Below, piece after piece: positions 17,262 to 25,374 of a stretch of DNA of 64,000 nucleotides (positions are counted from its first letter, which is position 1; each line of letters begins with the position of its first letter). Source of the stretch: CAYZWU01 sp964482235 (lineage in GTDB: Bacteria; Planctomycetota; B15-G4; CAYZWU01); the NCBI GenBank assembly GCA_964482235.1, contig CAYZWU010000031.1:1-64000 (forward strand). Reading direction: 5' to 3'. Position numbers and translations under genes: made by a program. Under the pieces are notes generated by a model. That model had not been told where the DNA came from and ran no database searches. It was given only the letters and a program-made list of their open reading frames with translations.

Positions 17262-18314
17262 ATGAGGGCATCGGCCTTTTTGCTTTCAGTGCTTGTGACC
17301 GGTCTTCTGTCCGCGACTGCCGGCGCGCAGTGGATTGTCGACGAATGGTCGACCGGCGGCTCCTTTGCCGGAGGCCTCGACTACGACGCCGGGACCGGAA
17401 CCATCTGGGTAGCGGACCCGACGGACGACATGATCCGGCAGTTCAACCGGAGCGGAACGCTTCTTCAGAGCTTTCCGGCACCGCGGGCGAATGCCGTCGG
17501 CGTAGGAGCGGATTCCTCAACCGGCAACCTTTGGATCGGGGACGAGTCCGAGACTGTGGACGAGGTCACATCTGCGGGCGTGCCTACCGGCCGGTCCTGG
17601 ACCACGATTCCCCATGTCACGGACCTCTCCGGCGTGACCTTCGATCCGCTGGGCGGACACATCTATGTCTCTCAGGACAGCTACCCTCAGCAGATCGTGG
17701 AGTTCGACCAGAGCGGCACCTGGATCCGGACGATCGACGTGACCGGCACCGGCAGCATTGACCCGGACGGACTGGTCTACAACTCGGTGACATCGACTTT
17801 TCTGCTCGGGGACGAGACCAATGAGGAAGTGATCGAGGTCGACGGGAACGGGGCCCTTCTGGACTCCTGGGACATGCGCGCCCTGCGGATCAGGCCCGAG
17901 GGGATGGGGCTCGACAACCAGGCCGGAACGGTGTTCATCTGTGATGGATTCCGGGCCATGGTCTTCGAGGTGGGCGGGATCATCATCAGCGGACCGCCGT
18001 TCTTCACGCTCACCGTGGACCCGGATCCCTTGCAGGGATGGCAGACCGCGAATTTCGTCATCACACACGGGGATCCGAATACGAACACGTGGCTGGCGTG
18101 CAGCCTCACGGGTCCCGGCAGCATGTGGGTGCCTCAGCTCGATGTCACTCTCGGCCTGGCCAATGCCTGGCAGGGGGCGGGACCGAAAATGACAGACAGC
18201 GCGGGCAGTCTGACCTGGGTGCTTCCGGTTCCGAACGCACCGGGTGTCGACGTGTGGCTTCAGGGGATTCAGTACCGCCGTGTCACAAACGTGGTGGCTA
18301 CCTCGATCCAATAA
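17262..18314 (+). CDS. Secreted beta-propeller (NHL/SMP-30-like) protein
   Basis: A 350-residue protein with a clear signal peptide (FLLSVLVTGLLSATAGAQ, cleavage near residue 22). Residues 25-245 contain repeated blades such as GTIWVADPTDDMIRQFNRSG and GNLWIGDES, like NHL or strictosidine-synthase-type propellers. The last ~110 residues form a beta-rich C-terminal module (after PPFFTLTVDPDP) that plays the same positional role as the module in the beta-helix proteins but has a different sequence. The ATG at 17262 follows an AAGGAG site 16 nt after the preceding stop, so it is co-transcribed with the beta-helix pair. Ligand unknown. Confidence 0.7.
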   Translation: MRASAFLLSVLVTGLLSATAGAQWIVDEWSTGGSFAGGLDYDAGTGTIWVADPTDDMIRQFNRSGTLLQSFPAPRANAVGVGADSSTGNLWIGDESETVDEVTSAGVPTGRSWTTIPHVTDLSGVTFDPLGGHIYVSQDSYPQQIVEFDQSGTWIRTIDVTGTGSIDPDGLVYNSVTSTFLLGDETNEEVIEVDGNGALLDSWDMRALRIRPEGMGLDNQAGTVFICDGFRAMVFEVGGIIISGPPFFTLTVDPDPLQGWQTANFVITHGDPNTNTWLACSLTGPGSMWVPQLDVTLGLANAWQGAGPKMTDSAGSLTWVLPVPNAPGVDVWLQGIQYRRVTNVVATSIQ

Positions 18315-18316
18315 AG

Positions 18317-18346
18317 GCTCAGCGGGGGAGTGCCGCCCCAGTGAGC
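18317..18346 (+). terminator. Stem-loop after the beta-propeller gene
   Basis: GCTCA/TGAGC with an inner GGGG/CCCC stem begins 3 nt after the stop codon. There is no T-run, so it may be a 3'-end stabilising hairpin or a Rho-assisted terminator. Confidence 0.35.
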
Positions 18347-18481
18347 AAAGGGATGTGCTTGTCCTACGACCGAAGTACCTGAGCACCCGATTTCTTGAGA
18401 CGGCTCTTGACCGAGGCGGCGCAGATGCTCGAGTTGCGTACGCTGAATTGGACCGTCATTCACCATGGTATCACCTCATGA

Positions 18482-19393
18482 TTACCGCCAGGGACCGGGT
18501 GCTTTCCACTTGTCGAGGAATGGGTGTTTCTTCGCAAGTGCTGTCGCTACGGGCTGAAGAAATCCATTGATCGTTGTCATCACATCCCTGAAGGTGGCCG
18601 GGAAACTGTCGAGCTTCGCCTTTGTGGTGAATCCCCGCCACTGAACTTCCTTTTCCTTGTCTTCAGCGAAGGCAGGCTCGAAAACAGACGGTTTTTTGAT
18701 GATGGGTGTCTTTCGATTCGCAAAGGTCTTCGCGATCGCTTCGGCCAGAATTCCGCCTTCGAAATCGAACTGACTGCAGAGCATCCAGATATCGAAGAAG
18801 TCCTTCATCCGGCTGTTCAGTTCTCCGAAGGTCACCATGGCCCGGAATTTCTCTGCGACGGTGCTCTCCCTGGTGTAACCTTGAAGTTCAGGTGCGGGAA
18901 AATCGAGCAGTACGGGAAAGGTCGCCTTGGCTGGATGCGGCACGACCACGTCCCCGAAACCGATATCCACCTGGAGGGAAACGCGCGCGTTTCCGAGGCG
19001 GCCGCGAAGGCGGACACGCACGCCCTCGTACTCAGCATCCTCAGCGATCCTGGTGGCGGTGACCGAGCGGCTGTCGAAGCTAAGACCATCCGGCTCGATA
19101 TCCGCCTGGCAGGCGTCTTGCATGGCGGCGATGATCACGTCCCGGCTGTTGCTGATCTTTCCGAGGAGATCGATATCCATGGTCGGCCGTGATGTCGGTC
19201 TGCACCAGACGGCGAACATCAAGGCTCCCTTGAGAATGAACCGGTCTGCGTGGGAGCTCCGGGAGAGCCGGTAGAGAAACCGTTCAATGGCGAAGTACTG
19301 CAGGAGCTCGTTGAACGGACGTCCGCTTTCCTTTGCCTTGTTGAGGAGGCGCTGGTGGACCGATGCGGCGATATTCGAGAGATCACGTCCCAT
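18482..19393 (-). CDS. AbiEii/AbiGii-type nucleotidyltransferase toxin
   Basis: A 303-residue protein of the AbiEii toxin family, the toxic half of type IV abortive-infection pairs; members act as nucleotidyltransferases. Visible motifs are KGALMFAVW (substrate loop), the catalytic MDIDLLG with D73 and D75, TVAEKFRAMV and RMKDFFDIW. The start shares one base with the stop of the upstream antitoxin (TGATG), the usual coupled arrangement with the antitoxin first. It acts in the cytoplasm. The target (tRNA in characterised relatives) cannot be read from sequence. Confidence 0.88.
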   Translation of the reverse strand: MGRDLSNIAASVHQRLLNKAKESGRPFNELLQYFAIERFLYRLSRSSHADRFILKGALMFAVWCRPTSRPTMDIDLLGKISNSRDVIIAAMQDACQADIEPDGLSFDSRSVTATRIAEDAEYEGVRVRLRGRLGNARVSLQVDIGFGDVVVPHPAKATFPVLLDFPAPELQGYTRESTVAEKFRAMVTFGELNSRMKDFFDIWMLCSQFDFEGGILAEAIAKTFANRKTPIIKKPSVFEPAFAEDKEKEVQWRGFTTKAKLDSFPATFRDVMTTINGFLQPVATALAKKHPFLDKWKAPGPWR

Positions 19394-20019
19394 CAGAGCA
19401 GCGCCTCGATGTATGGGCGGATGACCTTCGCCACCCGGCAGATCGAAGCGTAGCGCATGAGGTCGTCGACCCGCATTCTTCTTCGTTCCCGGTAAAAGCG
19501 GATCGCCTCGACCACAGTATCGAGACCGATCCTGTTTCGGAACTTGAAGCAGTCAGCGATCGTTTTCTCCGGGGAGTAGATGCGCACTTTGACCCCGTCG
19601 AGCTCGTGAATCTCTATCCCTTCCGAGAATGCCTCGCCCGTGAAACGATAGGTTTTGAGCGGCGGATGATCCAGTCGAGGTTCCTCGGAACCGCCTGCGA
19701 GGGCCAGATGAACTTCGTGGGGGATCTGGGTTGTGAGGTCATGAAAGGCCAGTGCGGAAATAAGGCAGATCACTCCAGCGGGGATCCGGGTTGAAACCGT
19801 GACAAAGTCGGGATTGCCGAGTGGAGGGCTGCCCGCGAGGCGGTAGACTCCGCGACTCACGATCTCCAGAATCCCCCTATCCCGCATGGAATAGAGCGTA
19901 CCGGGATGTATGCCGGCGCGAAGAGCCTGAGCTGTTCGTAGTATTCCGCCATGTTTCCGGAAAACGGCTGCTGCCCTATCGAACCTGTCGCCGTTTATCG
20001 GTTGTGTTCGAGATGTCAT
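19393..20019 (-). CDS. AbiEi-type antitoxin, transcriptional regulator
   Basis: A 208-residue protein. The N-terminal ~60 residues form the winged-helix AbiEi domain (GGILRTAQAL...GIHPGTLYSMRDRGILEIVSRGVYRL). The remainder (YSPEKTIADCFKFRNRIG...ALRFYR-like) is the C-terminal antitoxin domain. Such proteins repress their own promoter and neutralise the AbiEii toxin. The ATG at 20019 was chosen over a GTG at 20031 because AGGTG lies upstream of it. The region upstream is AT-rich compared with neighbouring genes, in keeping with a horizontally moved defence cassette. Confidence 0.85.
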   Translation of the reverse strand: MTSRTQPINGDRFDRAAAVFRKHGGILRTAQALRAGIHPGTLYSMRDRGILEIVSRGVYRLAGSPPLGNPDFVTVSTRIPAGVICLISALAFHDLTTQIPHEVHLALAGGSEEPRLDHPPLKTYRFTGEAFSEGIEIHELDGVKVRIYSPEKTIADCFKFRNRIGLDTVVEAIRFYRERRRMRVDDLMRYASICRVAKVIRPYIEALL

Positions 20020-20067
20020 TGATAAAAACACCTAAACATACATAAAGGTATCGGTAAAACTATCAAC

Positions 20068-20073
20068 ATTATA
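20068..20073 (-). promoter_or_regulatory. Candidate -10 box of the AbiE pair
   Basis: A perfect TATAAT on the minus strand, about 50 nt upstream of the antitoxin start. A TTGACA lies only 6 nt upstream of it, too close to be its -35 box, and the sequence at the correct spacing is weak. Repeated TATCG/GATA words between box and start could be AbiEi binding sites. Confidence 0.35.
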
Positions 20074-20190
20074 TCGGCCTGTCAATTAGTATTCGATAAT
20101 CCAAGTTGCTTTGGTGCGGTGGATAAATCAGTGACGGCTTCGAACCCAGTTAGTTTCGCTCCGCAAAGATTTCCAATCCCGATACTAACT

Positions 20191-20223
20191 GAAGAAAAGC
20201 GCTCCGACCGGAAGGCGTTTTTT
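20191..20223. terminator. Bidirectional terminator after ftsY
   Basis: A stem made of CGC/GCG and TCCG/CGGA with a 2-nt bulge is followed by TTTTTT on the plus strand and by CTTTTCTTC on the minus strand. It lies about 60 nt beyond the ftsY stop and ends the ribH-nusB-ftsY unit; it would also block read-through toward ftsY from the other side. Confidence 0.55.
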
Positions 20224-20284
20224 ATCAGGCAGCAAACAGGATAGGGGAGTAGGAAAGCGAACCAATCACCAACGAGAGCGAAAA

Positions 20285-21190
20285 TCACTCCAGCAGCGCA
20301 TCGACGAAGGAGGCGGCGTTGAAGAACTCCACATCCTCGTACGACTCGCCCACGCCGATGAACTTCACGGGGATGTCGACCTTCTCGCGGATCGAGACGA
20401 CTGCTCCGCCCTTGGCCGTTCCGTCCAGCTTGGCCAGGAAGAGCCCGGTGACATTGACGACACGGGAGAACTGCGTCGCCTGCTGGATGGCGTTCTGTCC
20501 CGTGGTGGCATCGAGGACGAGGACCACCTCGTGGGGCGCGTCGGGGATCTTCTTGGAGATCACGCGGCGGATCTTGTCGAGCTCCTGCATCAGGTTTTCC
20601 TGCGTGTGGAGACGCCCGGCCGTGTCCACGATCACCACGTCCGCCTTTTCCATCAATGCCGTTTCCATCGTGTCGAATGCCACGGCCGCCGGATCGCTGC
20701 CCGTTTCCTTCTTCACGATCCGCGCGCCGATCCTCTCGCTCCAGAGGGTCAGCTGCTCCACGGCCGCGGCGCGGAACGTGTCGCAGGCGCCGAAGACGAC
20801 CTTTTTCCCCGCCTTGGCGTAGATGTGGCCGAGCTTGGCGATCGAGGTGGTCTTGCCGCTTCCGTTCACACCGACGACGAGGATCACTGTGGGGGGGGCG
20901 TCGGCGGCGGGCAACTCGATCTCCTCGTAACGCATCAGGCCTTTCAGGTGCTCTTTCAGGTAGGCGTGGACCTCCTCGGTGCTGCTGATCTCGCGGTTCT
21001 TGTAGGCTTCCTTGATGTGGTCGATCACGCCGACGGCCGTGGTTCCCATGTCCGAAAGGTAGAGGATCTCCTCGAGCTCGTCGAGAAAGTCGTCGTCCAG
21101 CTTGCGGCCCATGGTGAAGAGGGACTTGAGGCCCGAGGCAAGCTTTTCACGGGTTTTCGTGAGACCCTTGAACAGGCGCTTGAATACCAT
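20285..21190 (-). CDS. ftsY: Signal recognition particle receptor FtsY
   Basis: A 301-residue SRP-type GTPase that docks ribosome-SRP complexes at the inner membrane. The N domain (residues ~1-95) is followed by the G domain with GVNGSGKTTSIAKL (G1), DTFRAAAVEQL, DTAGRLHT (G3), TKxD-like AKLDGTAKGG (G4/G5) and the GVGESYEDVEFF C-terminus. The acidic A domain of E. coli FtsY is absent, as in many bacteria. It is the last gene of the ribH-nusB-ftsY cluster, followed by a terminator. Confidence 0.96.
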   Translation of the reverse strand: MVFKRLFKGLTKTREKLASGLKSLFTMGRKLDDDFLDELEEILYLSDMGTTAVGVIDHIKEAYKNREISSTEEVHAYLKEHLKGLMRYEEIELPAADAPPTVILVVGVNGSGKTTSIAKLGHIYAKAGKKVVFGACDTFRAAAVEQLTLWSERIGARIVKKETGSDPAAVAFDTMETALMEKADVVIVDTAGRLHTQENLMQELDKIRRVISKKIPDAPHEVVLVLDATTGQNAIQQATQFSRVVNVTGLFLAKLDGTAKGGAVVSIREKVDIPVKFIGVGESYEDVEFFNAASFVDALLE

Positions 21191-21245
21191 TAGGACTCCT
21201 GATGCGGGTTGGTCTTGTCCGGGGAAATCGGGTCAACGGCCGGTC

Positions 21246-21725
21246 TCAGAGGTTGTTGTCGCGTTTGATCCTGTCGAGGATGCCGTTGATGAAACCGCCC
21301 GAGTTGGAAGTGCTGTATTTTTTCCCGAGCTCGATCGCTTCGTTGATGGAAACCTTGGGGGGAATGTCCTCCCTGCAGAGAAGCTCGTAGATCGCCTGCC
21401 GCAGGATGTTCCTGTCCACCGTGGCGATGCGGCCGAGCTCCCAGTTCTGGGCGGAGCTCTCGATCGATTGATCGATCACTTCACGGTTGTCCGCCACACC
21501 GCGCACGAGGCTGACGGCGAAGGAGATCACATCGGCGTCATCGGTCTGCTCGGCGAAGAAGATCTCCTCTTCGCCCTCGATGTCGTGTGCCCGGATATCC
21601 AGCATGTAGAGGAACTGGAGGGCATATTCCCTCGCCTTGGTCCTCTTGCGGATATTGGCGTCCGACATGTTCTCGTTCTGGTTGTTCCGGATCTCGGTGT
21701 CGTTCATCGTTGTGGGGTGACTCAT
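21246..21725 (-). CDS. nusB: Transcription antitermination factor NusB
   Basis: A 159-residue all-helical RNA-binding protein of rRNA antitermination. The RTKAREYALQFLYMLDI opening, the LVRGV segment and the closing SINEAIELGKKYS...GFINGILDRI block are the family signatures. A polar ~25-residue N-terminal extension precedes the core. It starts 1 nt after the ribH stop, the widely conserved ribH-nusB pairing. Confidence 0.95.
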   Translation of the reverse strand: MSHPTTMNDTEIRNNQNENMSDANIRKRTKAREYALQFLYMLDIRAHDIEGEEEIFFAEQTDDADVISFAVSLVRGVADNREVIDQSIESSAQNWELGRIATVDRNILRQAIYELLCREDIPPKVSINEAIELGKKYSTSNSGGFINGILDRIKRDNNL

Positions 21726-21726
21726 T

Positions 21727-22203
21727 TTACTTTTTCCGAGACATCTGCTTGAAAAGATCAGCCATTTCCAGTGCGGACTGGGCGGACTGGAAACCCTTGT
21801 TGCCTGCCTTGGTTCCGGCCCGATCGACAGCCTGTTCCACGGAGTCGCAGGTCAGAACACCATAGATGACAGGCGTCTCTGTTTCCATTCCGGCCTGGGC
21901 CACTCCCTTGCTGACTTCGGCGGCCACGTAGTCGAAGTGCGGCGTCTCGCCGCGGATCACGGCACCCAGGCAAACGACTGCGTCATAGTTGCTCGAGGAG
22001 CCGAGCTTCCTGGCCATCAGCGGGATCTCGAAAGCTCCGGGAACCCAGACCACGTCGATATCCTTGTCCATCACGTCATGGCGCGTCAGGCAATCGACGG
22101 CACCGTCGAGAAGACGGGACGAGATGAACTCGTTGAAGCGGCTTACCACGAGAGCAACTTTGATGCCCTTCCCGGATAATTTGCCTTGGAAAGTCTTCAT
22201 CAT
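21727..22203 (-). CDS. ribH: 6,7-dimethyl-8-ribityllumazine synthase RibH
   Basis: A 158-residue enzyme making the lumazine precursor of riboflavin. Seen are VVSRFNEFI near the N-terminus, the WVPGAFEIP substrate loop, GAVIRGETPHFDYVA and PVIYGVLT with the catalytic His in the HFD segment. Two adjacent ATGs (22203 and 22200) follow an AAGGGAG ribosome site; the second has the more usual spacing. It is first in the ribH-nusB-ftsY unit behind a visible promoter. Confidence 0.95.
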   Translation of the reverse strand: MMKTFQGKLSGKGIKVALVVSRFNEFISSRLLDGAVDCLTRHDVMDKDIDVVWVPGAFEIPLMARKLGSSSNYDAVVCLGAVIRGETPHFDYVAAEVSKGVAQAGMETETPVIYGVLTCDSVEQAVDRAGTKAGNKGFQSAQSALEMADLFKQMSRKK

Positions 22204-22259
22204 AACTCCCTTTATATGATCCGACTTATCGAGCCTCTCCCACGATTATTAATCAGCAG

Positions 22260-22287
22260 ATCATAACAGATTTACGGTTTTCCACAA
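22260..22287 (-). promoter_or_regulatory. Candidate promoter of ribH-nusB-ftsY
   Basis: On the minus strand TTGTGG (22287-22282), a 16-nt spacer and TATGAT (22265-22260, 5/6 match) lie about 57 nt upstream of ribH. The remainder of the ~294-nt divergent gap up to hflK shows no other clear site. Confidence 0.45.
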
Positions 22288-22497
22288 TGAACTCTCCAGA
22301 TGGTTGAATAAAAAAGAGAACCGGTTACGCCGCTCCCGCGATTGAATTCTTTACTGCCCCGGATCGATGCGCGTATTTTTTCACGCCCTCGCGGGGGAAT
22401 TCTCCCGGTTTCGCGGGCTCAAAATTTTACTTGTACCGGACAGGTTTCCGGGTACGGTGCAGGCGGTCTCGGTTGGGCCACGCCGTTTTGGAACAGA

Positions 22498-23502
22498 ATG
22501 GAGGATCCCGAATTGGCTAAAATCACGATTCAGACGCCCGACGGTCCCAGGGAGGTCACGATCCCCTGGAAGCCCGTGGTGATCGTCGTTGTCATTATTC
22601 TCGGCTTTCTCATCGTGAACTCGACTTACTACACGATCCAGACGGGTGAAGTCGGGGTGGAAACGCGGTTCGGAAAGTACCTCAAAACCACGCCGCCCGG
22701 CCTGCACTTCAAGCTTCCCTGGGGAATCGACGACGTCACCCCGGTGAAGGTCGACTACGTCTACAAGGAGGAGTTCGGCTACAAGACGATCGAGGCCGAC
22801 GTTCAGACACGCTACGCGCCGGAGTCCAGGAAGATGGAGGATGTCTCCCTCATGCTCACCGGCGACCTGAACTGCGCCCTGCTTACGTGGAGCATCCAGT
22901 ACGACATCAAGGATCCCAGAGCCTATCTTTTCAACATTCGCGAGCCCATCAAGACGCTGCGGGACATGAGCGAGTCGGTGATGCGCGAGGCGGTCGGCGA
23001 CAGGAGCGTGACTGATGTGCTCACCTCGGGCAAGGAAGCGATCATGTCCGAGGTGGCGGTGATGCTCCAGGAAACCCTCGATTCCTACAAGGCCGGGATC
23101 AACATCCGGGAGGTGGTCCTGAAAGCGGTGAATCCGCCGAACGAGGTCAAGGCCTCGTTCAACGAGGTGAACCAGGCCCAGCAGGAGAAGGAGAAGGCGA
23201 TCGAGGACGCGTGGAAGGAATACAACACCGTCATTCCCGAGGCCGAAGGTGTGGCCAAGCAGATGGTCAGCGAGGCCGAGGGTTACGAGGCTGAGCGGAA
23301 GAACAGGGCTCTCGGGGATGTGGCCCGGTTCAACAACCTTCTCGTTGAGTACCAGAAAAACAAGGAAATCATGCGCTGGCGGCTCTACATCGAGGCCATG
23401 AGCGAGGTGCTTCCCAAGGTGGAGCGCAAGACGGTGATCGACAGCAAGGTGCAATCGATCCTGCCTCTTCTCGATCTCAACAGCGAAAGGGGGGAGAAAT
23501 GA
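22498..23502 (+). CDS. hflK: SPFH-domain membrane protein HflK
   Basis: A 334-residue inner-membrane protein with one transmembrane segment (about residues 19-40) and a large periplasmic SPFH/band-7 domain (YYTIQTGEVGVETRFGKYLKT...). A coiled-coil tail rich in Glu/Ala/Lys follows. HflK pairs with HflC around the FtsH protease; ftsH is at 52622, not adjacent. The frame is open 52 codons upstream, but the ATG at 22498 gives a short cytoplasmic N-terminus as in the family. It overlaps hflC by 4 nt. Confidence 0.92.
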   Translation: MEDPELAKITIQTPDGPREVTIPWKPVVIVVVIILGFLIVNSTYYTIQTGEVGVETRFGKYLKTTPPGLHFKLPWGIDDVTPVKVDYVYKEEFGYKTIEADVQTRYAPESRKMEDVSLMLTGDLNCALLTWSIQYDIKDPRAYLFNIREPIKTLRDMSESVMREAVGDRSVTDVLTSGKEAIMSEVAVMLQETLDSYKAGINIREVVLKAVNPPNEVKASFNEVNQAQQEKEKAIEDAWKEYNTVIPEAEGVAKQMVSEAEGYEAERKNRALGDVARFNNLLVEYQKNKEIMRWRLYIEAMSEVLPKVERKTVIDSKVQSILPLLDLNSERGEK

Positions 23503-24476
23503 ACAGGGCGCGTTTGACACTCCTAGCTATCGTCGTCTTGCTCCTGCTGATCCTGCTGCCCAGCACATTCTACACCGTCTCCGAGACCGAGCAGGTGATC
23601 ATCACGCGCTTCGGCAAGCCCGTTCGCGATCCGATCTTCGAACCCGGTCTGAAGATGAAAACACCCTTTGTGGAAACGGTCAACCGATTCGACAAGAGGC
23701 TCATCGAATGGGACGGCGATGCCAAGCAGATCCCCACGGGGGGCAAGAGGTATATCTGGGTCGATTCCACGGCAAGGTGGCGGATCGTGGATCCGCTCCT
23801 CTTCTACAGGAAGGTCCGCGACGTGCGAGGCGCCATGAGCCGCATCGATGACTTCGTCGACAGCGACACCCGGACCGTGATCTCCGATCTGAAGATCATC
23901 GAGTCCGTCAGGAGCTCGAACAAGGAGCTGCTCCAGGAGGGGCGGCAGGACATGCGGGAAGACCTCGTCCAGGAGGAGTTCAATGTCGAGGTGGGGCGGC
24001 ACAACGTGGGCATCAAGATCAAGGAGATGAGCGCACAGAGGCTGACGGCCCTCGGCATCGAGCTGGTGGACGTTCGCCTGAGAAGGGTGAACTACGTGGA
24101 GCGCGACAGGCTGAAGGTCTACGACCGGATGATCTCCGAGCGGAGACGGATCGCCGAGAAGTACCGCTCCGAAGGGCTGGGCGAGAAGGCCAAGATCGAC
24201 GGCATGCGCGAGAAGAAGCGCCTGGAGATCGAGTCGGGTGCCTACAAGGAGGCCGAAGAGATCCGGGGACGGGCCGATGCTGAGGCGGCGCGCATCTACG
24301 CCGAGTCTTTCGGTGCCGATCCCGAGTTCTACACCTTCATGAAAACCCTCGAATCGTACAAGGAAGCCCTGGCAGGCCAGGTGCATCTCATCCTGACGAC
24401 CGATTCGGATTTCTTCATTTATCTCCGCGGATCCGGGATGGATATCGACGGGAGCGGAAGCAGGGATGGGAAGTAG
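23499..24476 (+). CDS. hflC: SPFH-domain membrane protein HflC
   Basis: A 325-residue partner of HflK with an N-terminal membrane anchor (residues ~5-22) and periplasmic SPFH domain. The segments STFYTVSETEQVIITRFGK, GGKRYIWVDSTARWRI and the C-terminal GADPEFYTFMKTLESY are clear HflC signatures. The start overlaps the hflK stop (ATGA). Function: with HflK it forms the cage that restricts FtsH substrate access. Confidence 0.94.
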   Translation: MNRARLTLLAIVVLLLLILLPSTFYTVSETEQVIITRFGKPVRDPIFEPGLKMKTPFVETVNRFDKRLIEWDGDAKQIPTGGKRYIWVDSTARWRIVDPLLFYRKVRDVRGAMSRIDDFVDSDTRTVISDLKIIESVRSSNKELLQEGRQDMREDLVQEEFNVEVGRHNVGIKIKEMSAQRLTALGIELVDVRLRRVNYVERDRLKVYDRMISERRRIAEKYRSEGLGEKAKIDGMREKKRLEIESGAYKEAEEIRGRADAEAARIYAESFGADPEFYTFMKTLESYKEALAGQVHLILTTDSDFFIYLRGSGMDIDGSGSRDGK

Positions 24477-25374
24477 CGAGCCGCGATCCCGGGCGGGGGG
24501 GGGCGGGAGCGCCTGGTTGAAGTGCGGGCTACTCCGGCTGCTGGCAACCCTCGACCGCGTGCGTCCGCGGCGCGATATCCTCCCGGTGCTGAACTATCAC
24601 GGCATCGATGAGGACTGCAGCCCCGTTTCCCTGCCGCCCGGCGAATTCGCGATACAGATGGAGATCCTGGCCGAGCGGGATTACCGTGTCATCCCTTTCC
24701 GCGAGGCTCTCGATTTCCTGGCCCGGCCGGATTCGCTGCCGGAGCGCACCGCGGCGCTGACCTTCGACGACGGGCTCGAGTCGGTTTTCACCGCGGCCTT
24801 GCCCGCGATGCGGCGCCACGGATTCCGCGGGACGGTCTTTCTCGTCACCGGAGCGGAGGGCAACAGGGTGAGCTGGGAGCGCGAGGCCGCCATCAGGCCG
24901 CGCCGTCTGCTCGAGGCCGCGCAGGTGAGCGAGCTCGTTGATAACGGATTCGAGATCGGCGCCCACACCCGATCCCATCCCCACCTCACGGAGCTGTCCG
25001 ATGAGGAGCTGGACCTCGAAGTGGCAGGGAGCCGCGACGACGTGGCGGCACGGGCGGGCAGAGCCCCGGAGACATTCGCCTACCCTTACGGGGACCACGA
25101 CGACAGGGTCGTCGCCTCGGTGAGGCGGGCCGGCTTTTCCGGCGCCTGCACGGTGCGCCCGCCGGGCAGGAGGATGGGGCGCGATCTCTACCGGGTGGAA
25201 CGGTTCGACACGAGCCGGTTTTCCGGACACGGCGGGGCGGTGGGGGAGCTCTTTTTCCTCTCCTGCCTGAACGGTGTTTTTGCCGATTATTTAAGGATCA
25301 AGATGTCTCTCCCTTGGTTTCGTGCCCACACCTTCGAATACAGGGAGAATAGCAGGAAGCAACGGCATGGTTGA
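24466..25374 (+). CDS. Polysaccharide deacetylase (NodB domain)
   Basis: A 302-residue carbohydrate esterase family 4 protein. The catalytic TFDDG is at residues 99-103 (D101, D102), and the metal-binding HxxxH is H167/H171 (HTRSH); the AYPYGDHD block also matches. A hydrophobic but short N-terminal stretch (residues 17-30) may be an anchor, so location is uncertain. It overlaps hflC by 11 nt and the next, O-antigen-ligase-like gene by 8 nt, suggesting deacetylation of the glycan handled by that protein. Confidence 0.87.
   Translation: MGSSEPRSRAGGGGSAWLKCGLLRLLATLDRVRPRRDILPVLNYHGIDEDCSPVSLPPGEFAIQMEILAERDYRVIPFREALDFLARPDSLPERTAALTFDDGLESVFTAALPAMRRHGFRGTVFLVTGAEGNRVSWEREAAIRPRRLLEAAQVSELVDNGFEIGAHTRSHPHLTELSDEELDLEVAGSRDDVAARAGRAPETFAYPYGDHDDRVVASVRRAGFSGACTVRPPGRRMGRDLYRVERFDTSRFSGHGGAVGELFFLSCLNGVFADYLRIKMSLPWFRAHTFEYRENSRKQRHG

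Noticed and set aside
20143..20160. TTCGAACCC word resembling a tRNA T-loop near ftsY
   Set aside because: On neither strand do the T-stem, acceptor and anticodon arms pair, so no tRNA gene or clear remnant is supported.
20082..20288. 68-codon minus-strand open frame between abiEi and ftsY
   Set aside because: It spans the ftsY terminator and the AbiE promoter region, has no ribosome site and no recognisable composition.
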